NCBI RefSeq assembly: GCF_014200725.1
Contig: NZ_JACHCL010000002.1
Coordinates: 1,240,001 to 1,304,000 of the forward strand
DNA: 64,000 nt
Reading direction: 5' to 3'
Source: Janthinobacterium silvisoli
GTDB lineage: Bacteria; Pseudomonadota; Gammaproteobacteria; Burkholderiales; Burkholderiaceae_D
In this document: positions 48,601 through 56,794 of the stretch, one piece after another
How positions within the stretch are numbered: the stretch's first letter is position 1
How the letters are laid out: every line of letters starts with the position of its first letter
Translations under genes and position numbers: made by a program
Notes under the pieces: model-generated
What the model was told of the DNA's origin: nothing
Databases searched by the model: none
Seen by the model: the letters and a program-made list of their open reading frames with translations, nothing else

Positions 48601-49283
48601 AGGAATACCCCAAGCCCGGCAGACGTGCCGGGTGACTCGCAACTGCCAGCCTGCGCCAGCGCACCGTCGCCAAACAGCAGGCGGTTGCGGCAGGAGACGA
48701 TGGACAATCGGAGCACCGAAAATGGCGTGGCCGTTTGCACGCCCTGGCGCAAGAGCTTGCGCGGGAAATACGCCACATGGGCATAAAAGTCGATGCCCCC
48801 CTGGCCGTCGGGGAGATAGGCCCGCTGCAATACCGTCTTGCGTACTTCATCGATGACCCTGTCGCCGCCCGTGAAGGCATAGCGCACGATGTCGAGCATG
48901 CTGGTGCCGGACCAGTTCAAAAAGTTACCGCTGAAACTGTCACCACCACAGCCATGCTGGGCATCGGACGGCTTGAGCGCGGAAAAGTAAGCGGTCGCTA
49001 TGCGCAGGTCCGGCACGCTGGCGCCACCCTGGCTGCGATAGGGGTAGGTATAACAGGAGCGCGCATCAAAATAACCGGCATATTCGCGTGTGGGCGCGTA
49101 CTCATCAACATACGCCGCGGCCGCGGCCGCATGCGTGAACGATAAATTGAGCAGCACATTGGGCGGTACCCGCGCGCCTTGCAAGCCGACATCAGCCCGG
49201 TCCAGGGCCACCGTGGGCGTGGCGGCCAACGCGCCTGTCAAACTCACGGCAGCGATCAACGCCAGCCAGCGCAGCGCTTTCAT
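45651..49283 (-). CDS. pilY1: PilY1-family type IV pilus tip adhesin
   Basis: 1210 residues with an N-terminal signal peptide (LRWLALIAAVSLTGALAATP). The central region has the PilC/PilY1 pattern (CQRHIVITLGDAGMAGD, LLLAARYGGDIDSDIDIPG), and the C-terminal beta-propeller starts near GTLIPLQWPRL and includes LYLGANDGLLHGFDA, ELFAYLPQALL and YAYAGDLQGNLWRIDF. PilY1 caps the pilus with the minor pilins, controls retraction and can adhere. The acidic Ca-binding loop expected just before YAGDLQGNLW is degenerate here (AGNDGALAYA). Start overlaps the pilX stop (ATGA). Confidence 0.94.
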   Translation of the reverse strand: MKALRWLALIAAVSLTGALAATPTVALDRADVGLQGARVPPNVLLNLSFTHAAAAAAYVDEYAPTREYAGYFDARSCYTYPYRSQGGASVPDLRIATAYFSALKPSDAQHGCGGDSFSGNFLNWSGTSMLDIVRYAFTGGDRVIDEVRKTVLQRAYLPDGQGGIDFYAHVAYFPRKLLRQGVQTATPFSVLRLSIVSCRNRLLFGDGALAQAGSCESPGTSAGLGVFLARVRVCDTVEGPLRPDLCVAYGKNYKPVGAVQRHGGRLRVGVFGHMNNTLETAGHRYGGVLRAPLAHLGAQRFISPDFLPQDYPDAEWSALTGVYTGRGGGVTTYINAVGRSDEQRPGAYAKQAPLAELLYESLRYLQGRQASTAVAQVADDGLPVVTPWNDPQVASCQRHIVITLGDAGMAGDRYVPGNIPDKGSDPADRARGVDGFVAPPLDVMAWTRAVGVLEVNLPGLEWMTDGIGGASFFAAGLAHWSHVQALRPGGNAGLLTHYAGDLLPASNAAVTKTPLLLAARYGGDIDSDIDIPGHYLPGSDPVALIAGVRAAFMAADHGMSSIAGPSLMALASGAENAYLFQSQMDLGENSMTVSRLPFSLGADGGIIAGKPLWVAGQATRPVYTPGAAGTLIPLQWPRLDASQRTIFDGQDGLGVARIQYLQGERTREVGQPGGVLRRRTGTLGTAPYGNLVYVGTPSLGLPGADYALHRKLLQARRKMLYLGANDGLLHGFDARTGSELFAYLPQALLRGAAASASTHYSADPLLDGAAASAEVLLLGRWKTVLVSGMGGGAQGVFALDVTDPERFAQMGALWEFTDRDDSTMGNLRAAPGFARLKMSGKDSLPAYRDFVVVSSGYNNTADDAHALGKPAAAIFLLALDKPPGAPWQLGSNYYRLKMPLVQPDSDDPGVAAQALAPPALVAGNDGALAYAYAGDLQGNLWRIDFAGGPPWSDGGARRLIFVARDAKGVRQPITQQLKVAYGPGGGYLLLFGTGKLVEAADTWPSALLPQSLYAVHDDLSELAPTRSRASLEQRSLGVATDGYAVTGAELRYAGMATDDAGARHGWYLDLMGTAQTGERSVHSPVLAAGQVFFNTVLPGSDACARPATRLYVLDVLSGFAADSVGLIQAGAITGRLLDGLARAPPLVLEMKSSVGAVGATGRAEGRKQFAVVQPGVPGAAVKVVSAPLPAKRLSWREVANWRELHEAAKK

Positions 49284-49918
49284 GGCGCCGCCTCCGCCGT
49301 CTGCTTGCGGTAGTACGTTTGCAGCACCACTTGCGTATCGACACTGGCGCCAAAACCGATAGCTGTCACGCGGTACAGATAACTGGCAGGTGCGGCGGTC
49401 CCTAGCGGCGCGCCCGCCTCTTCGCCCGGAGCATGAAAAGGCAGCAGCTCAATCAAATAACGGGGACGGCGGAATGGCAAAAAGCCCTGCCCTGTTTGCA
49501 TGGCGGCTCCCGTAAAGCGGCCATACGCGACTGCCCCACCCACGCTCTCATCGTCAGCATCGAGCTCCTTCACTAGCCATATGGGTGGCGCCGATCCGGC
49601 CGCAGGCAGGCACAATCCTGGCTGCCCAACACAATCCGCTGCGAAACCGGCTGCGCTGTCTGACGCAAACATGGCGCTGCGGCCCGGCGCCCCCGGCTGG
49701 CCTTCGATATCACGTTCCGCATCCATCAGCGCCTCCTCTGCGGCCTGAAAAGCAATATGCCGGTCGCGCTCGCCACGCGCCGCTTTTTCACCTTGCAAGG
49801 CCATTTGCGCTGCCGACACGCCCAGCAGCAGGATGACCAGCAGCAGGCACAGGGTAAAGACCAGAGCGATACCCTGTTGACCCGTTCGCCCTCCAATCGC
49901 GTTCTGATGATCAGGCAT
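49280..49918 (-). CDS. pilX: Minor pilin assembly protein PilX
   Basis: 212 residues from ATG 49918, chosen for GGAGCCAT upstream over the longer frame. PilX-type N-terminus (QQGIALVFTLCLLLVILLLG) with a glycine before the hydrophobic helix but, as in other PilX proteins, no strict Glu5. It forms part of the priming complex with PilV, PilW and PilY1. Overlaps pilY1 by four bases; 17-bp gap to pilW. Confidence 0.9.
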   Translation of the reverse strand: MPDHQNAIGGRTGQQGIALVFTLCLLLVILLLGVSAAQMALQGEKAARGERDRHIAFQAAEEALMDAERDIEGQPGAPGRSAMFASDSAAGFAADCVGQPGLCLPAAGSAPPIWLVKELDADDESVGGAVAYGRFTGAAMQTGQGFLPFRRPRYLIELLPFHAPGEEAGAPLGTAAPASYLYRVTAIGFGASVDTQVVLQTYYRKQTAEAAP

Positions 49919-49935
49919 ATGGCTCCATGCGCCGC

Positions 49936-50898
49936 TCAACCAGGCATATTGCGCAGCATGATCGTCAACTGCACCAGGTGATAGCTGCGGCCCTGCTGGA
50001 TCAGCGGCAAGGTGGCACGCACGATGCGCACGCCAGTATCGCTAGCGCCATACGCATCGGCATAGGCTGCGCCGAACAAATCGAATTGCGCCGGCCCCGG
50101 CTGCGCCTTGGTTCGCTGCGCCGCTTCGCCATGCAGCAGCAAGGCCACCCGTACGCTGGCCACCCGTTTCCAGTGCGTGCGTTGATTCAAGTCGCGCTGC
50201 AGTGCCGCTTCGTCCATGCCCACCAGCACCAGGGCCGCATCGCGCGCGGCCAGTTCGCTGGCGCTCACATATTGGTTGGGCACGCCGTCGGGTGGGTTAT
50301 CGGTATCGAGTCCATACAGGACCTGAAAACTGTCAACGCCACGGATGATGGCGTCGGCACCCCAGCCGCCACTTGCCGAGCGGTATTTGCAGCGCAGCTC
50401 GGCTTCACCTGCGTCGTCGCGGGCCACATAAAAAATGCTCCAGCCCCGTTGCGCCTGCGTGTGCGCGGCACCCAGACCAAAGCCGGCGCAATTGAGCACA
50501 GAACCGTCGCCGCCCACGTCCTTGCCGGCGCCGTCATAGCGCAGGGCCAGCACATCGCTGCCATTCACGGCATTCGTCAAGGGCAGCGAGATACCCGCAC
50601 TGTTCTTGCCGAGGCTGCGCGCATCGAGTCCGGCGATATTCGCGCTGTCGTAGGGAGCATGCATCAGGGGTGTGGCGCTGGCGTCCCAGTTCACGTACGC
50701 CGTCTGGCGCACGGCGCGGGCGATGGTGTCCAAGGCATAGCGGCCGTTATCGCTCAAGCGCGCATAGTCCGCCTGGTCTGCGTAACTGCTACTAGCGGCA
50801 AGCAGCATCGCACTGGCAGCGAGCATCAGCATGGCGCCCAGGCTCAGCGCCACCAGCAGCTCGACCAGACTCATACCTTTTTGGTGACCTCTACTCAT
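49936..50898 (-). CDS. pilW: Minor pilin assembly protein PilW
   Basis: 320 residues from ATG 50898, whose first bases form an ATGA with the pilV stop. Prepilin motif QKGMSLVELLVALSLGAMLM with Glu5, and a large head domain typical of PilW (NGRYALDTIARAVRQTAY, then GVDSFQVLYGLDTD). Takes part in the PilVWX-Y1 complex that primes pilus fibres. The overlapping longer frame upstream is the antisense-free 3' end of pilV and is not part of this gene. Confidence 0.92.
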   Translation of the reverse strand: MSRGHQKGMSLVELLVALSLGAMLMLAASAMLLAASSSYADQADYARLSDNGRYALDTIARAVRQTAYVNWDASATPLMHAPYDSANIAGLDARSLGKNSAGISLPLTNAVNGSDVLALRYDGAGKDVGGDGSVLNCAGFGLGAAHTQAQRGWSIFYVARDDAGEAELRCKYRSASGGWGADAIIRGVDSFQVLYGLDTDNPPDGVPNQYVSASELAARDAALVLVGMDEAALQRDLNQRTHWKRVASVRVALLLHGEAAQRTKAQPGPAQFDLFGAAYADAYGASDTGVRIVRATLPLIQQGRSYHLVQLTIMLRNMPG

Positions 50899-51464
50899 GG
50901 GCTGCATCCACCCAGTTGCATGGCCAGCCTGGGCAAGGCGACAGCAGCTGGTCCATCGGCTTGCCTTGCAGTTTGCCGCCCTCGCCAGCCCAGCTTGATG
51001 ACGATGGGCGCGCCGCTGCCGCCGCTGCACGTCCAGTGCAAGCCGTGCGCCGCCGTATCCCAGGCTTGCAGGTCGCGGCAGATCAACAGCCGTGCGCCGG
51101 GCAGCGCAGAGCTTAATTGCTGCTTCCATTCGGCGATATCGAATTGCGCCAGCTGCGCGCCAGTACAAGCTGCCGCACCGAAACAGGCGGACTGGCCGCC
51201 ATCAGTGGAACCGGCACCTGCATCGAGCGACGCATCGTAATCGAGGCCAAGATAGGGATTGTCAGCGTCCGGCAGCCCGCTATTGCTGCGCATGCGCTCG
51301 GCTATCCCCGCCGCCAGTTGCGCCGCCGTCGACAGCAAAGCCGATTCGTGGCGCGCGCGCAAGGACGCCAGGTGCAACACGCTGCTGCCCAATACGCCGA
51401 GCGCCAGCAGCAACAGCGCCACCAGCACTTCGACCAGGCTACTGCCATGACTGCCGCTATGCAT
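50895..51464 (-). CDS. pilV: Minor pilin assembly protein PilV
   Basis: 189 residues from ATG 51464 with GGGGAG just upstream. Prepilin motif HGSSLVEVLVALLLLALGVL with Glu5, then the family's LRARHESALLSTAAQLAAGI and AERMRSN helix, common to PilV. First gene of the six-gene pilin-PilY1 operon; about 200 bp separate it from nrdR. Confidence 0.92.
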   Translation of the reverse strand: MHSGSHGSSLVEVLVALLLLALGVLGSSVLHLASLRARHESALLSTAAQLAAGIAERMRSNSGLPDADNPYLGLDYDASLDAGAGSTDGGQSACFGAAACTGAQLAQFDIAEWKQQLSSALPGARLLICRDLQAWDTAAHGLHWTCSGGSGAPIVIKLGWRGRQTARQADGPAAVALPRLAMQLGGCSP

Positions 51465-51667
51465 GGCCCACTCCCCTTGAAAGCGTAAGAAGAAGAGAAA
51501 GAACGGCCGCAAATACGCCCGGCCCAGCTAAACGATAGGCGCGCGATGAAACTCAGGCATGAGGTAGCGCAAACAGCGTGACGATCAGGTGTAAAAGAAG
51601 GGAGAAAAGATAGTTTGAATTGACCAGTCCGCTTGCCATGCGGACTGAAAACATGCGTTGAAAATAC

Positions 51668-52129
51668 TTACGGTTTGCGCGGATGGCCCACTTCGGCGAT
51701 AGCATCCTGAAACTCCGCCAGGTCTTCAAAATTCTTGTACACGGAAGCGAAGCGGATATAGGCAATCTTGTCGAGCAGCTTGAGTTCCTGCATGACCAGT
51801 TCTCCGATGTAACCGGAATCGACTTCACGCAAGCCGCTGGTCAGCAGCTTTTCCTGGATGGAAGCGATGGCCGTATCCACGGAGGCGGCCGCGACGGGGC
51901 GCTTGCGCAAGGCCAGCATCAGACTGCCGCGCAGCTTATCCGCAGCGAACTCCGTCCGGCTGCCATTCTTTTTGACGACGGCCGGCATGATAAGTTCAAT
52001 CCGTTCGTAGGTAGTGAAACGCTTGTCGCATTTGCCGCAGCGGCGCCGCCGCCGTATGGTATCGCCCTCCTCCGATACACGCGTATCGAGGACCTGGGTG
52101 TCACCGTGCTGGCAAAATGGACATTTCAT
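51668..52129 (-). CDS. nrdR: Transcriptional repressor NrdR
   Basis: 153 residues. Zinc ribbon [15 protein letters not shown]...[17 protein letters not shown] at 3-38 binds NrdR boxes; the ATP-cone (about 49-139) contains [20 protein letters not shown]. It represses ribonucleotide reductase genes when dATP is high. Stand-alone between pilV and glyA, a common betaproteobacterial neighbour of glyA. Confidence 0.96.
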   Translation of the reverse strand: MKCPFCQHGDTQVLDTRVSEEGDTIRRRRRCGKCDKRFTTYERIELIMPAVVKKNGSRTEFAADKLRGSLMLALRKRPVAAASVDTAIASIQEKLLTSGLREVDSGYIGELVMQELKLLDKIAYIRFASVYKNFEDLAEFQDAIAEVGHPRKP

Positions 52130-52172
52130 GGGGCAGATACGACTTTATAGTAGTTTTATGTCAGGACGTCTT

Positions 52173-52208
52173 AAAAACAAGGGCGCCAGGATACACTCCG
52201 GGCGCCCT
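52173..52208 (-). terminator. glyA transcription terminator
   Basis: On the minus strand, AGGGCGCC (52201-52208) pairs with GGCGCCCT (52180-52187), and TTGTTTTT follows. It lies about 60 bp after the glyA stop. Confidence 0.85.
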
Positions 52209-52221
52209 GGGGCACGGCTGG

Positions 52222-52258
52222 AATGTGTCATGCAGAATCTTACTCTGTATGACACATT
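52222..52258. repeat. Inverted repeat just after glyA
   Basis: AATGTGTCATGCAG pairs with CTGTATGACACATT (one mismatch) around an 8-9-base loop, 13 bp beyond the glyA stop and before the terminator. It lacks a T run; it may be an mRNA-stabilising stem or a binding site. Confidence 0.65.
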
Positions 52259-52270
52259 CTGGACAAACAA

Positions 52271-53518
52271 TTATGCTGCGTACACAGGGTGCGCGTCAGC
52301 CAGTACTTTCACGGCCGCTTTCACGCGCTCGATGGTGGCGGCGTCATGCGGATTGTCCAGCACGTCGGCGATCAGGTTGCCTACTTGCTCCGCTTCCGCT
52401 TCCTTGAAACCGCGCGTGGTCATCGCCGGGCTGCCCAGGCGGATGCCCGAGGTGACGAATGGTTTTTGCGGGTCGTTCGGGATGCCGTTCTTGTTGCAGG
52501 TGATGTGCGCGGAACCGAGGATGGCTTCGGCTTCCTTGCCCGTCAGGTTCTTGGCGCGCAGGTCGACCAGCATCACGTGCGATTCGGTGCCGCCTGACAC
52601 GATGCGCAGGCCGCGCTTGATCAGCGTTTTCGCCAGCACGTCGGCGTTCTTGACGACTTGCTTCTGGTATTCAACGAATTCAGGGCTCAGCGCTTCCTTG
52701 AAAGCAACCGCTTTACCAGCGATCACGTGCATCAGCGGGCCACCCTGGATACCTGGGAAGATCGCCGAATTGATGGCTTTTTCGTGCTCGGCCTTCATCA
52801 GGATGATGCCGCCGCGTGGGCCGCGCAGCGATTTGTGCGTGGTCGAGGTGACGAAGTCGGCGAACGGCACCGGGTTAGGATACAGGCCGGCGGCGATCAG
52901 GCCGGCATAGTGGGCCATGTCTACCATGAAGTAGGCGCCGACTTCCTTGGCGATCTTGCTGAAACGCTCGAAGTCGATCTTTTTCGAGAAAGCCGACGCG
53001 CCGGCGATGATCAGCTTGGGCTTGCGTTCACGGGCCAGGCGCTCCATGGCTTCGTAGTCGATGTCTTCATCGGCCGTCAAGCCATAGGACACCACGTCGA
53101 ACCATTTGCCCGACATGTTCAGCGGCATACCGTGGGTCAGGTGACCGCCTTCGGCCAGCGACATACCCATGATCAGGTCGCCCGGTTTCAGCATCGCGAA
53201 AAACACGCCCTGGTTCGCTTGCGAACCCGAGTTTGGCTGCACGTTGGCCGCTTCGGCGCCGAACAGTTGTTTGACACGGTCGATCGCCAGTTGCTCGGCC
53301 ACGTCGACAAATTCGCAACCACCGTAGTAGCGCTTGCCTGGGTAGCCTTCGGCATACTTGTTGGTCAGTTGCGAGCCTTGCGCTTCCATTACGGCTGGCG
53401 ACGTATAGTTTTCCGACGCGATCAATTCGATGTGATCGTGCTGGCGCACGTTTTCTTTCTGGATAACGGCGAACAATTCAGGATCGACGTTGGCGAGGTT
53501 GTGATCTTTTGCAAACAT
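52271..53518 (-). CDS. glyA: Serine hydroxymethyltransferase
   Basis: 415 residues from ATG 53518 ([20 protein letters not shown]); longer frames upstream run through the riboswitch. Family motifs: [32 protein letters not shown], and the PLP-lysine motif [14 protein letters not shown]. It interconverts serine and glycine with tetrahydrofolate, feeding one-carbon units to purine and methionine synthesis. The ZTP riboswitch in its leader links expression to folate shortage. Confidence 0.97.
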   Translation of the reverse strand: MFAKDHNLANVDPELFAVIQKENVRQHDHIELIASENYTSPAVMEAQGSQLTNKYAEGYPGKRYYGGCEFVDVAEQLAIDRVKQLFGAEAANVQPNSGSQANQGVFFAMLKPGDLIMGMSLAEGGHLTHGMPLNMSGKWFDVVSYGLTADEDIDYEAMERLARERKPKLIIAGASAFSKKIDFERFSKIAKEVGAYFMVDMAHYAGLIAAGLYPNPVPFADFVTSTTHKSLRGPRGGIILMKAEHEKAINSAIFPGIQGGPLMHVIAGKAVAFKEALSPEFVEYQKQVVKNADVLAKTLIKRGLRIVSGGTESHVMLVDLRAKNLTGKEAEAILGSAHITCNKNGIPNDPQKPFVTSGIRLGSPAMTTRGFKEAEAEQVGNLIADVLDNPHDAATIERVKAAVKVLADAHPVYAA

Positions 53519-53619
53519 GTAAAAACTCCAAGTATGAGGGTGCTTGTACTGGCAGGTTGGATCGAATGAGGGGAGCCGGAGTTGAGTGAAAAACAACATC
53601 GAGCAGGCAGCCTCTTCGT

Positions 53620-53750
53620 GCATTTCCATAGTGGCTGCCCAGGCGAACGGCTGATGAAATCTCACGTTTCCCGGTGGATGCCCACCTTTCGCCGGAAACC
53701 GACCGCCATAGTATGGAGATCATCCCGGCTTTTCGCCAGTCACGTGAGAC
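53620..53750 (-). promoter_or_regulatory. ZTP riboswitch (pfl motif) in the glyA leader
   Basis: The minus strand shows the pfl consensus in order: CACGTGACTGGCG near 53734-53746, then the second-domain pair GGTGGGCATCCACCGGG (53661-53677) and the conserved CGCCTGGGCAGCC (53633-53645). It senses ZMP/ZTP, which accumulates when 10-formyl-tetrahydrofolate is short. The 3' conserved GGCAGCC can also pair with GGCTGCC at 53607-53613, giving an alternative hairpin that overlaps the aptamer, a plausible expression platform. Confidence 0.83.
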
Positions 53751-53765
53751 GTAATGGAAGGCAAA

Positions 53766-54075
53766 TTGTAAGTTAAGTGCTCAAATTGAGCAAGGAATGC
53801 AACGGTGCGGCTATAATCGCCGCGCGCCCGGGCAAGCAGGGGAAAATAGCCCTGCATTTCGGGGCGTCAAGGGGCTGCGTCTTAAGCTGGACTTAAACCT
53901 GAAAATGGCTTGTAAGCGTATGTTACGAGGCTTGTCACCGCAGTCAGTGTACTCTCACAATGCTGCGGTGCAACTTGTGGCCGCTTTAACCATGGCATTT
54001 AGGCAAGCGCCTTTCCTTATGACAAGAAAAATCGCGTAAAATGTTGCTCAATCTCATTAATATGGCGCAATAAAC
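53766..54075. other. Leader region upstream of ybgC-tol, no gene supported
   Basis: TATAAT at 53812-53817 follows GTGCGGC but lacks a good -35 at standard spacing (nearest TTGAGC is 20 bp away). The roughly 250 nt before ybgC show paired segments (ACCGCAGTCAGTG...CACAATGCTGCGGTG, 53937-53971) and no ribosome-site-backed ORF. It could carry an uncharacterised structured RNA or a long leader of the Tol-Pal operon. Confidence 0.4.
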
Positions 54076-54489
54076 ATGCCTTCAGTCTTTACCTGGAATG
54101 TACGTGTCTACTACGAAGACACCGACGCCGGCGGCATTGTTTACCACGCCAACTACTTGAAATTCTTTGAGCGCGCGCGCACGGAATGGTTGCGCGCGAC
54201 TGGTATCGACCATCAGGCATTGAAGCAGCTGCATGATGCAGCGCTGGTCGTCAAAAGCATCAGCACGGACTATCATGCGCCAGCAAAGCTCGATGACACG
54301 TTAAAATTAACATTAAGTATAGAAAAATTGGGGCGCGCTTCCATCGTTTTCCTGCAACAAGCCTGGTGCGGCGACACCTTGCTCAACACAGCCCGTGTCA
54401 AAATCGGCTGTGTCGATGCTGCATTGCGCCCACGCGCCCTGCCCGACGCTTTGAGCAACTCCTTGGCCGCCAGCACGCGCGCCAACTGA
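54076..54489 (+). CDS. ybgC: Acyl-CoA thioesterase YbgC
   Basis: 137 residues, hot-dog fold. N-terminal catalytic segment YYEDTDAGGIVYHANYLKFF with the active-site Asp. YbgC hydrolyses acyl-CoA or acyl-ACP and is tied to phospholipid synthesis at the inner membrane. First gene of ybgC-tolQRAB-pal-cpoB, 44 bp before tolQ. Confidence 0.96.
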   Translation: MPSVFTWNVRVYYEDTDAGGIVYHANYLKFFERARTEWLRATGIDHQALKQLHDAALVVKSISTDYHAPAKLDDTLKLTLSIEKLGRASIVFLQQAWCGDTLLNTARVKIGCVDAALRPRALPDALSNSLAASTRAN

Positions 54490-54533
54490 ACCGCCCGCCA
54501 CCTCCGGATAATTCACCAACAGACTGACAGCCA

Positions 54534-55223
54534 ATGAACGTTTCACAAGATCTTTCTTTCCTCGCGCTCATCACCAATGCCCACCTGATCGTGCAACTGA
54601 TCATGGCCCTGCTGTTGCTGATTTCCCTGACCAGCTGGACGTATATTTTCCGCAAGGTGTTTGCGGTGCGCCAGGCGCGCCGCCAGACGATCGAATTTGA
54701 ACGCAGCTTCTGGGCCGGCGGCAACCTGCATGCACTGCACCAGAGCGCCAGCGGCAACCGCGACAAGAGCGGCGCATTGGCTCGCATCTTCGACGCCGGC
54801 ATGGGCGAATTCATCAAGGGCAAGGCTTCCTACAGCCCGCGCGAAGCGCTGGACGTCGGCGCCGTGCTCGACGGCGCCCGCCGCGCCATGCGCGCCGCCT
54901 TCCAGCGTGAAATGGATGCACTGGAATCGCACCTGGCCTTCCTCGCTTCGGTCGGCTCCGTCTCGCCCTACATCGGCTTGCTCGGCACCGTATGGGGCAT
55001 CATGAATGCCTTCCGCGGCCTGGCCAACGTACAGCAAGCCACTCTGGCCGCGGTTGCGCCCGGTATTGCCGAAGCACTCATCGCGACCGCCATCGGCCTG
55101 TTCGCTGCTATTCCAGCCGTGGTCGCGTACAACCGTTTTTCGCACGATATCGACCGCCTGGCGATCCGCTTCGAAAGCTTCGTCGAGGAATTCTCCAACA
55201 TCTTGCAGCGCCAGTCGCGCTAA
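54534..55223 (+). CDS. tolQ: Tol-Pal system proton-channel subunit TolQ
   Basis: 229 residues with three membrane helices (about 18-38, 132-155 and 165-190). The MotA/ExbB segment includes VGSVSPYIGLLGTVWGIMNA and ATAIGLFAAIPAVVAYNRF. TolQ with TolR converts proton flow into energy for TolA, which ties the outer membrane to the divisome through Pal. Confidence 0.97.
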   Translation: MNVSQDLSFLALITNAHLIVQLIMALLLLISLTSWTYIFRKVFAVRQARRQTIEFERSFWAGGNLHALHQSASGNRDKSGALARIFDAGMGEFIKGKASYSPREALDVGAVLDGARRAMRAAFQREMDALESHLAFLASVGSVSPYIGLLGTVWGIMNAFRGLANVQQATLAAVAPGIAEALIATAIGLFAAIPAVVAYNRFSHDIDRLAIRFESFVEEFSNILQRQSR

Positions 55224-55238
55224 GAGGGAGCACTGCTG

Positions 55239-55676
55239 ATGGCTTCTTTCAATAGCGGCGGCATGCGCGGTGGCCGTGGCCGCAAATTCAAGTCGGAAAT
55301 CAACGTCGTGCCGTATATCGACGTGATGCTGGTGCTGCTGATCATTTTCATGGTGATGCCGTCGTCCAACAATCCCAGCGTGGTCAATTTGCCCAACGCG
55401 GAAAAAACGGCGAAACCGCCCGATGACTATATCCAGATCGTGCTGAAACCAAATGGCTCGCTGTCGATCGGCGTGATCGGCAAAGAGCAACTGGCGCCGG
55501 AGACGGAACCGAACCGCGACGCCCTGCTGCGCAATCTGCGCGGTTTGCATGAAGCCAATCCGGACTATCCGGTGCTGATCGCAGGCGACAAGGAAAGCAA
55601 GTATGACGACGTGATCCAGCTCATTTCGGAAGCCAAGAAGATCGGCATCAACCGGGTTGGCCTGGCGACGAAATAA
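55239..55676 (+). CDS. tolR: Tol-Pal system protein TolR
   Basis: 145 residues, one N-terminal membrane helix with the proton-pathway Asp (NVVPYIDVMLVLLIIFMV), then a periplasmic ExbD domain (SVVNLPNAEKTAKPP, and GDKESKYDDVIQLISEAKK). ATG 55239 follows AGAGGGAG. It works with TolQ. Confidence 0.97.
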   Translation: MASFNSGGMRGGRGRKFKSEINVVPYIDVMLVLLIIFMVMPSSNNPSVVNLPNAEKTAKPPDDYIQIVLKPNGSLSIGVIGKEQLAPETEPNRDALLRNLRGLHEANPDYPVLIAGDKESKYDDVIQLISEAKKIGINRVGLATK

Positions 55677-55744
55677 GCGGCCAGGCAAGCAAATAAGTAA
55701 GCGCACGCGTGTACATAACCAGACTTCACCGTTTTTAGATAGAC

Positions 55745-56794
55745 TTGACCTTGCAGACCAAACAAACCGACCATGTACATGGCGTGCCCTACAGCGTGCC
55801 GAGCGAACGCAGCCGCTGGCCCTCGCTGGGCCTGGCGCTGGCGATGCATCTTGGCCTGCTGTTTTTCCTGTGGGTAGGCGTACAGTGGCAAAGTACGGAG
55901 CCGGTCGCCGTGGAAGCGGAAGTGTGGGATTTGAAGGTGCAGACGGCTGCGCCGGCGCCGCCGCCGGCGACCGAGCCTGAACCGCAGCCGGCGCCGCCGC
56001 CAACGCCGGCGGTCGAAGAACCTGCTCCGCCGCCACCACCGCCACCGGTAGCGGCTCCTGAGCCGAAAGTCGATCTGCGCGAGGCGGAGATTGCGCTCGA
56101 ACGCAAAAAGGCCAAGCTGAAGGAAGAGAAAGAAAAAGCTGCAGAAGAAGCGCGCAAAAAACAGGAACAGCAGGACCGCGAAGACGCCAAGCGCGAGCAG
56201 GACAAGCAGAAGCAGAAAGAAAAAGAGAAGGCTGACAAGCTCGAGAAGGAAAAAGCCGACAAGCTTGAGAAAGCCAAGCAGGCCAAGGAAAAAGAACTGG
56301 CGCAAGAAAAGGCGGAAGCCCAGGCCCAGAAAGATAAAGAGCAAAAAGAACAGGCCGAGAAAAAAGCCGCGGCTGAAAAAGCCGCCAAAGCGAAAAAGGC
56401 AGCAGAACAAAAGGCTGCAGACAAGGCACGTGCCGACGAAATGAGCCGCATTACGGGCGCAGTCGGCGCAGGCACCACGGGCACCGCCGCGAAATCGACG
56501 GCACCACGCATGGATAGCGGCTATGTCGCAGCCATTACGGCCAAGATCAAGAGCAACATCGCGTACAGCGGCAGCACCGACGTCCCTGGCGCACCGCGCG
56601 CCGTGTACAAGATCGAGCAATTGCCAACTGGGGAGATTATTTCAGTCCGGAAGATCAAAAGTAGCGGCCTGCCCGCCTATGACAGCGCGGTAGAAAACGC
56701 CATTGCCAAATCGTCGCCACTGCCGAAGAAAAAAGACGGCACCGTGGTGCGCGAAGTTGAAGCAGTATTCGATATGAAGGATTTGCCTAAATGA
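55745..56794 (+). CDS. tolA: Tol-Pal system protein TolA
   Basis: 349 residues if started at TTG 55745, the only start before the membrane helix (WPSLGLALAMHLGLLFFLWV) that leaves a usual N-terminus; the ribosome site is weak and no in-frame ATG precedes the helix. Then Pro-rich linker, long Lys/Glu/Ala-rich coiled coil (about 120-230) and the C-terminal TonB-like domain (about 260-349; YKIEQLPTGEIISVRKIKSS, AVENAIAKSSPLP). It spans the periplasm to Pal and TolB. Its stop overlaps the tolB start (ATGA). Confidence 0.94.
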   Translation: MTLQTKQTDHVHGVPYSVPSERSRWPSLGLALAMHLGLLFFLWVGVQWQSTEPVAVEAEVWDLKVQTAAPAPPPATEPEPQPAPPPTPAVEEPAPPPPPPPVAAPEPKVDLREAEIALERKKAKLKEEKEKAAEEARKKQEQQDREDAKREQDKQKQKEKEKADKLEKEKADKLEKAKQAKEKELAQEKAEAQAQKDKEQKEQAEKKAAAEKAAKAKKAAEQKAADKARADEMSRITGAVGAGTTGTAAKSTAPRMDSGYVAAITAKIKSNIAYSGSTDVPGAPRAVYKIEQLPTGEIISVRKIKSSGLPAYDSAVENAIAKSSPLPKKKDGTVVREVEAVFDMKDLPK

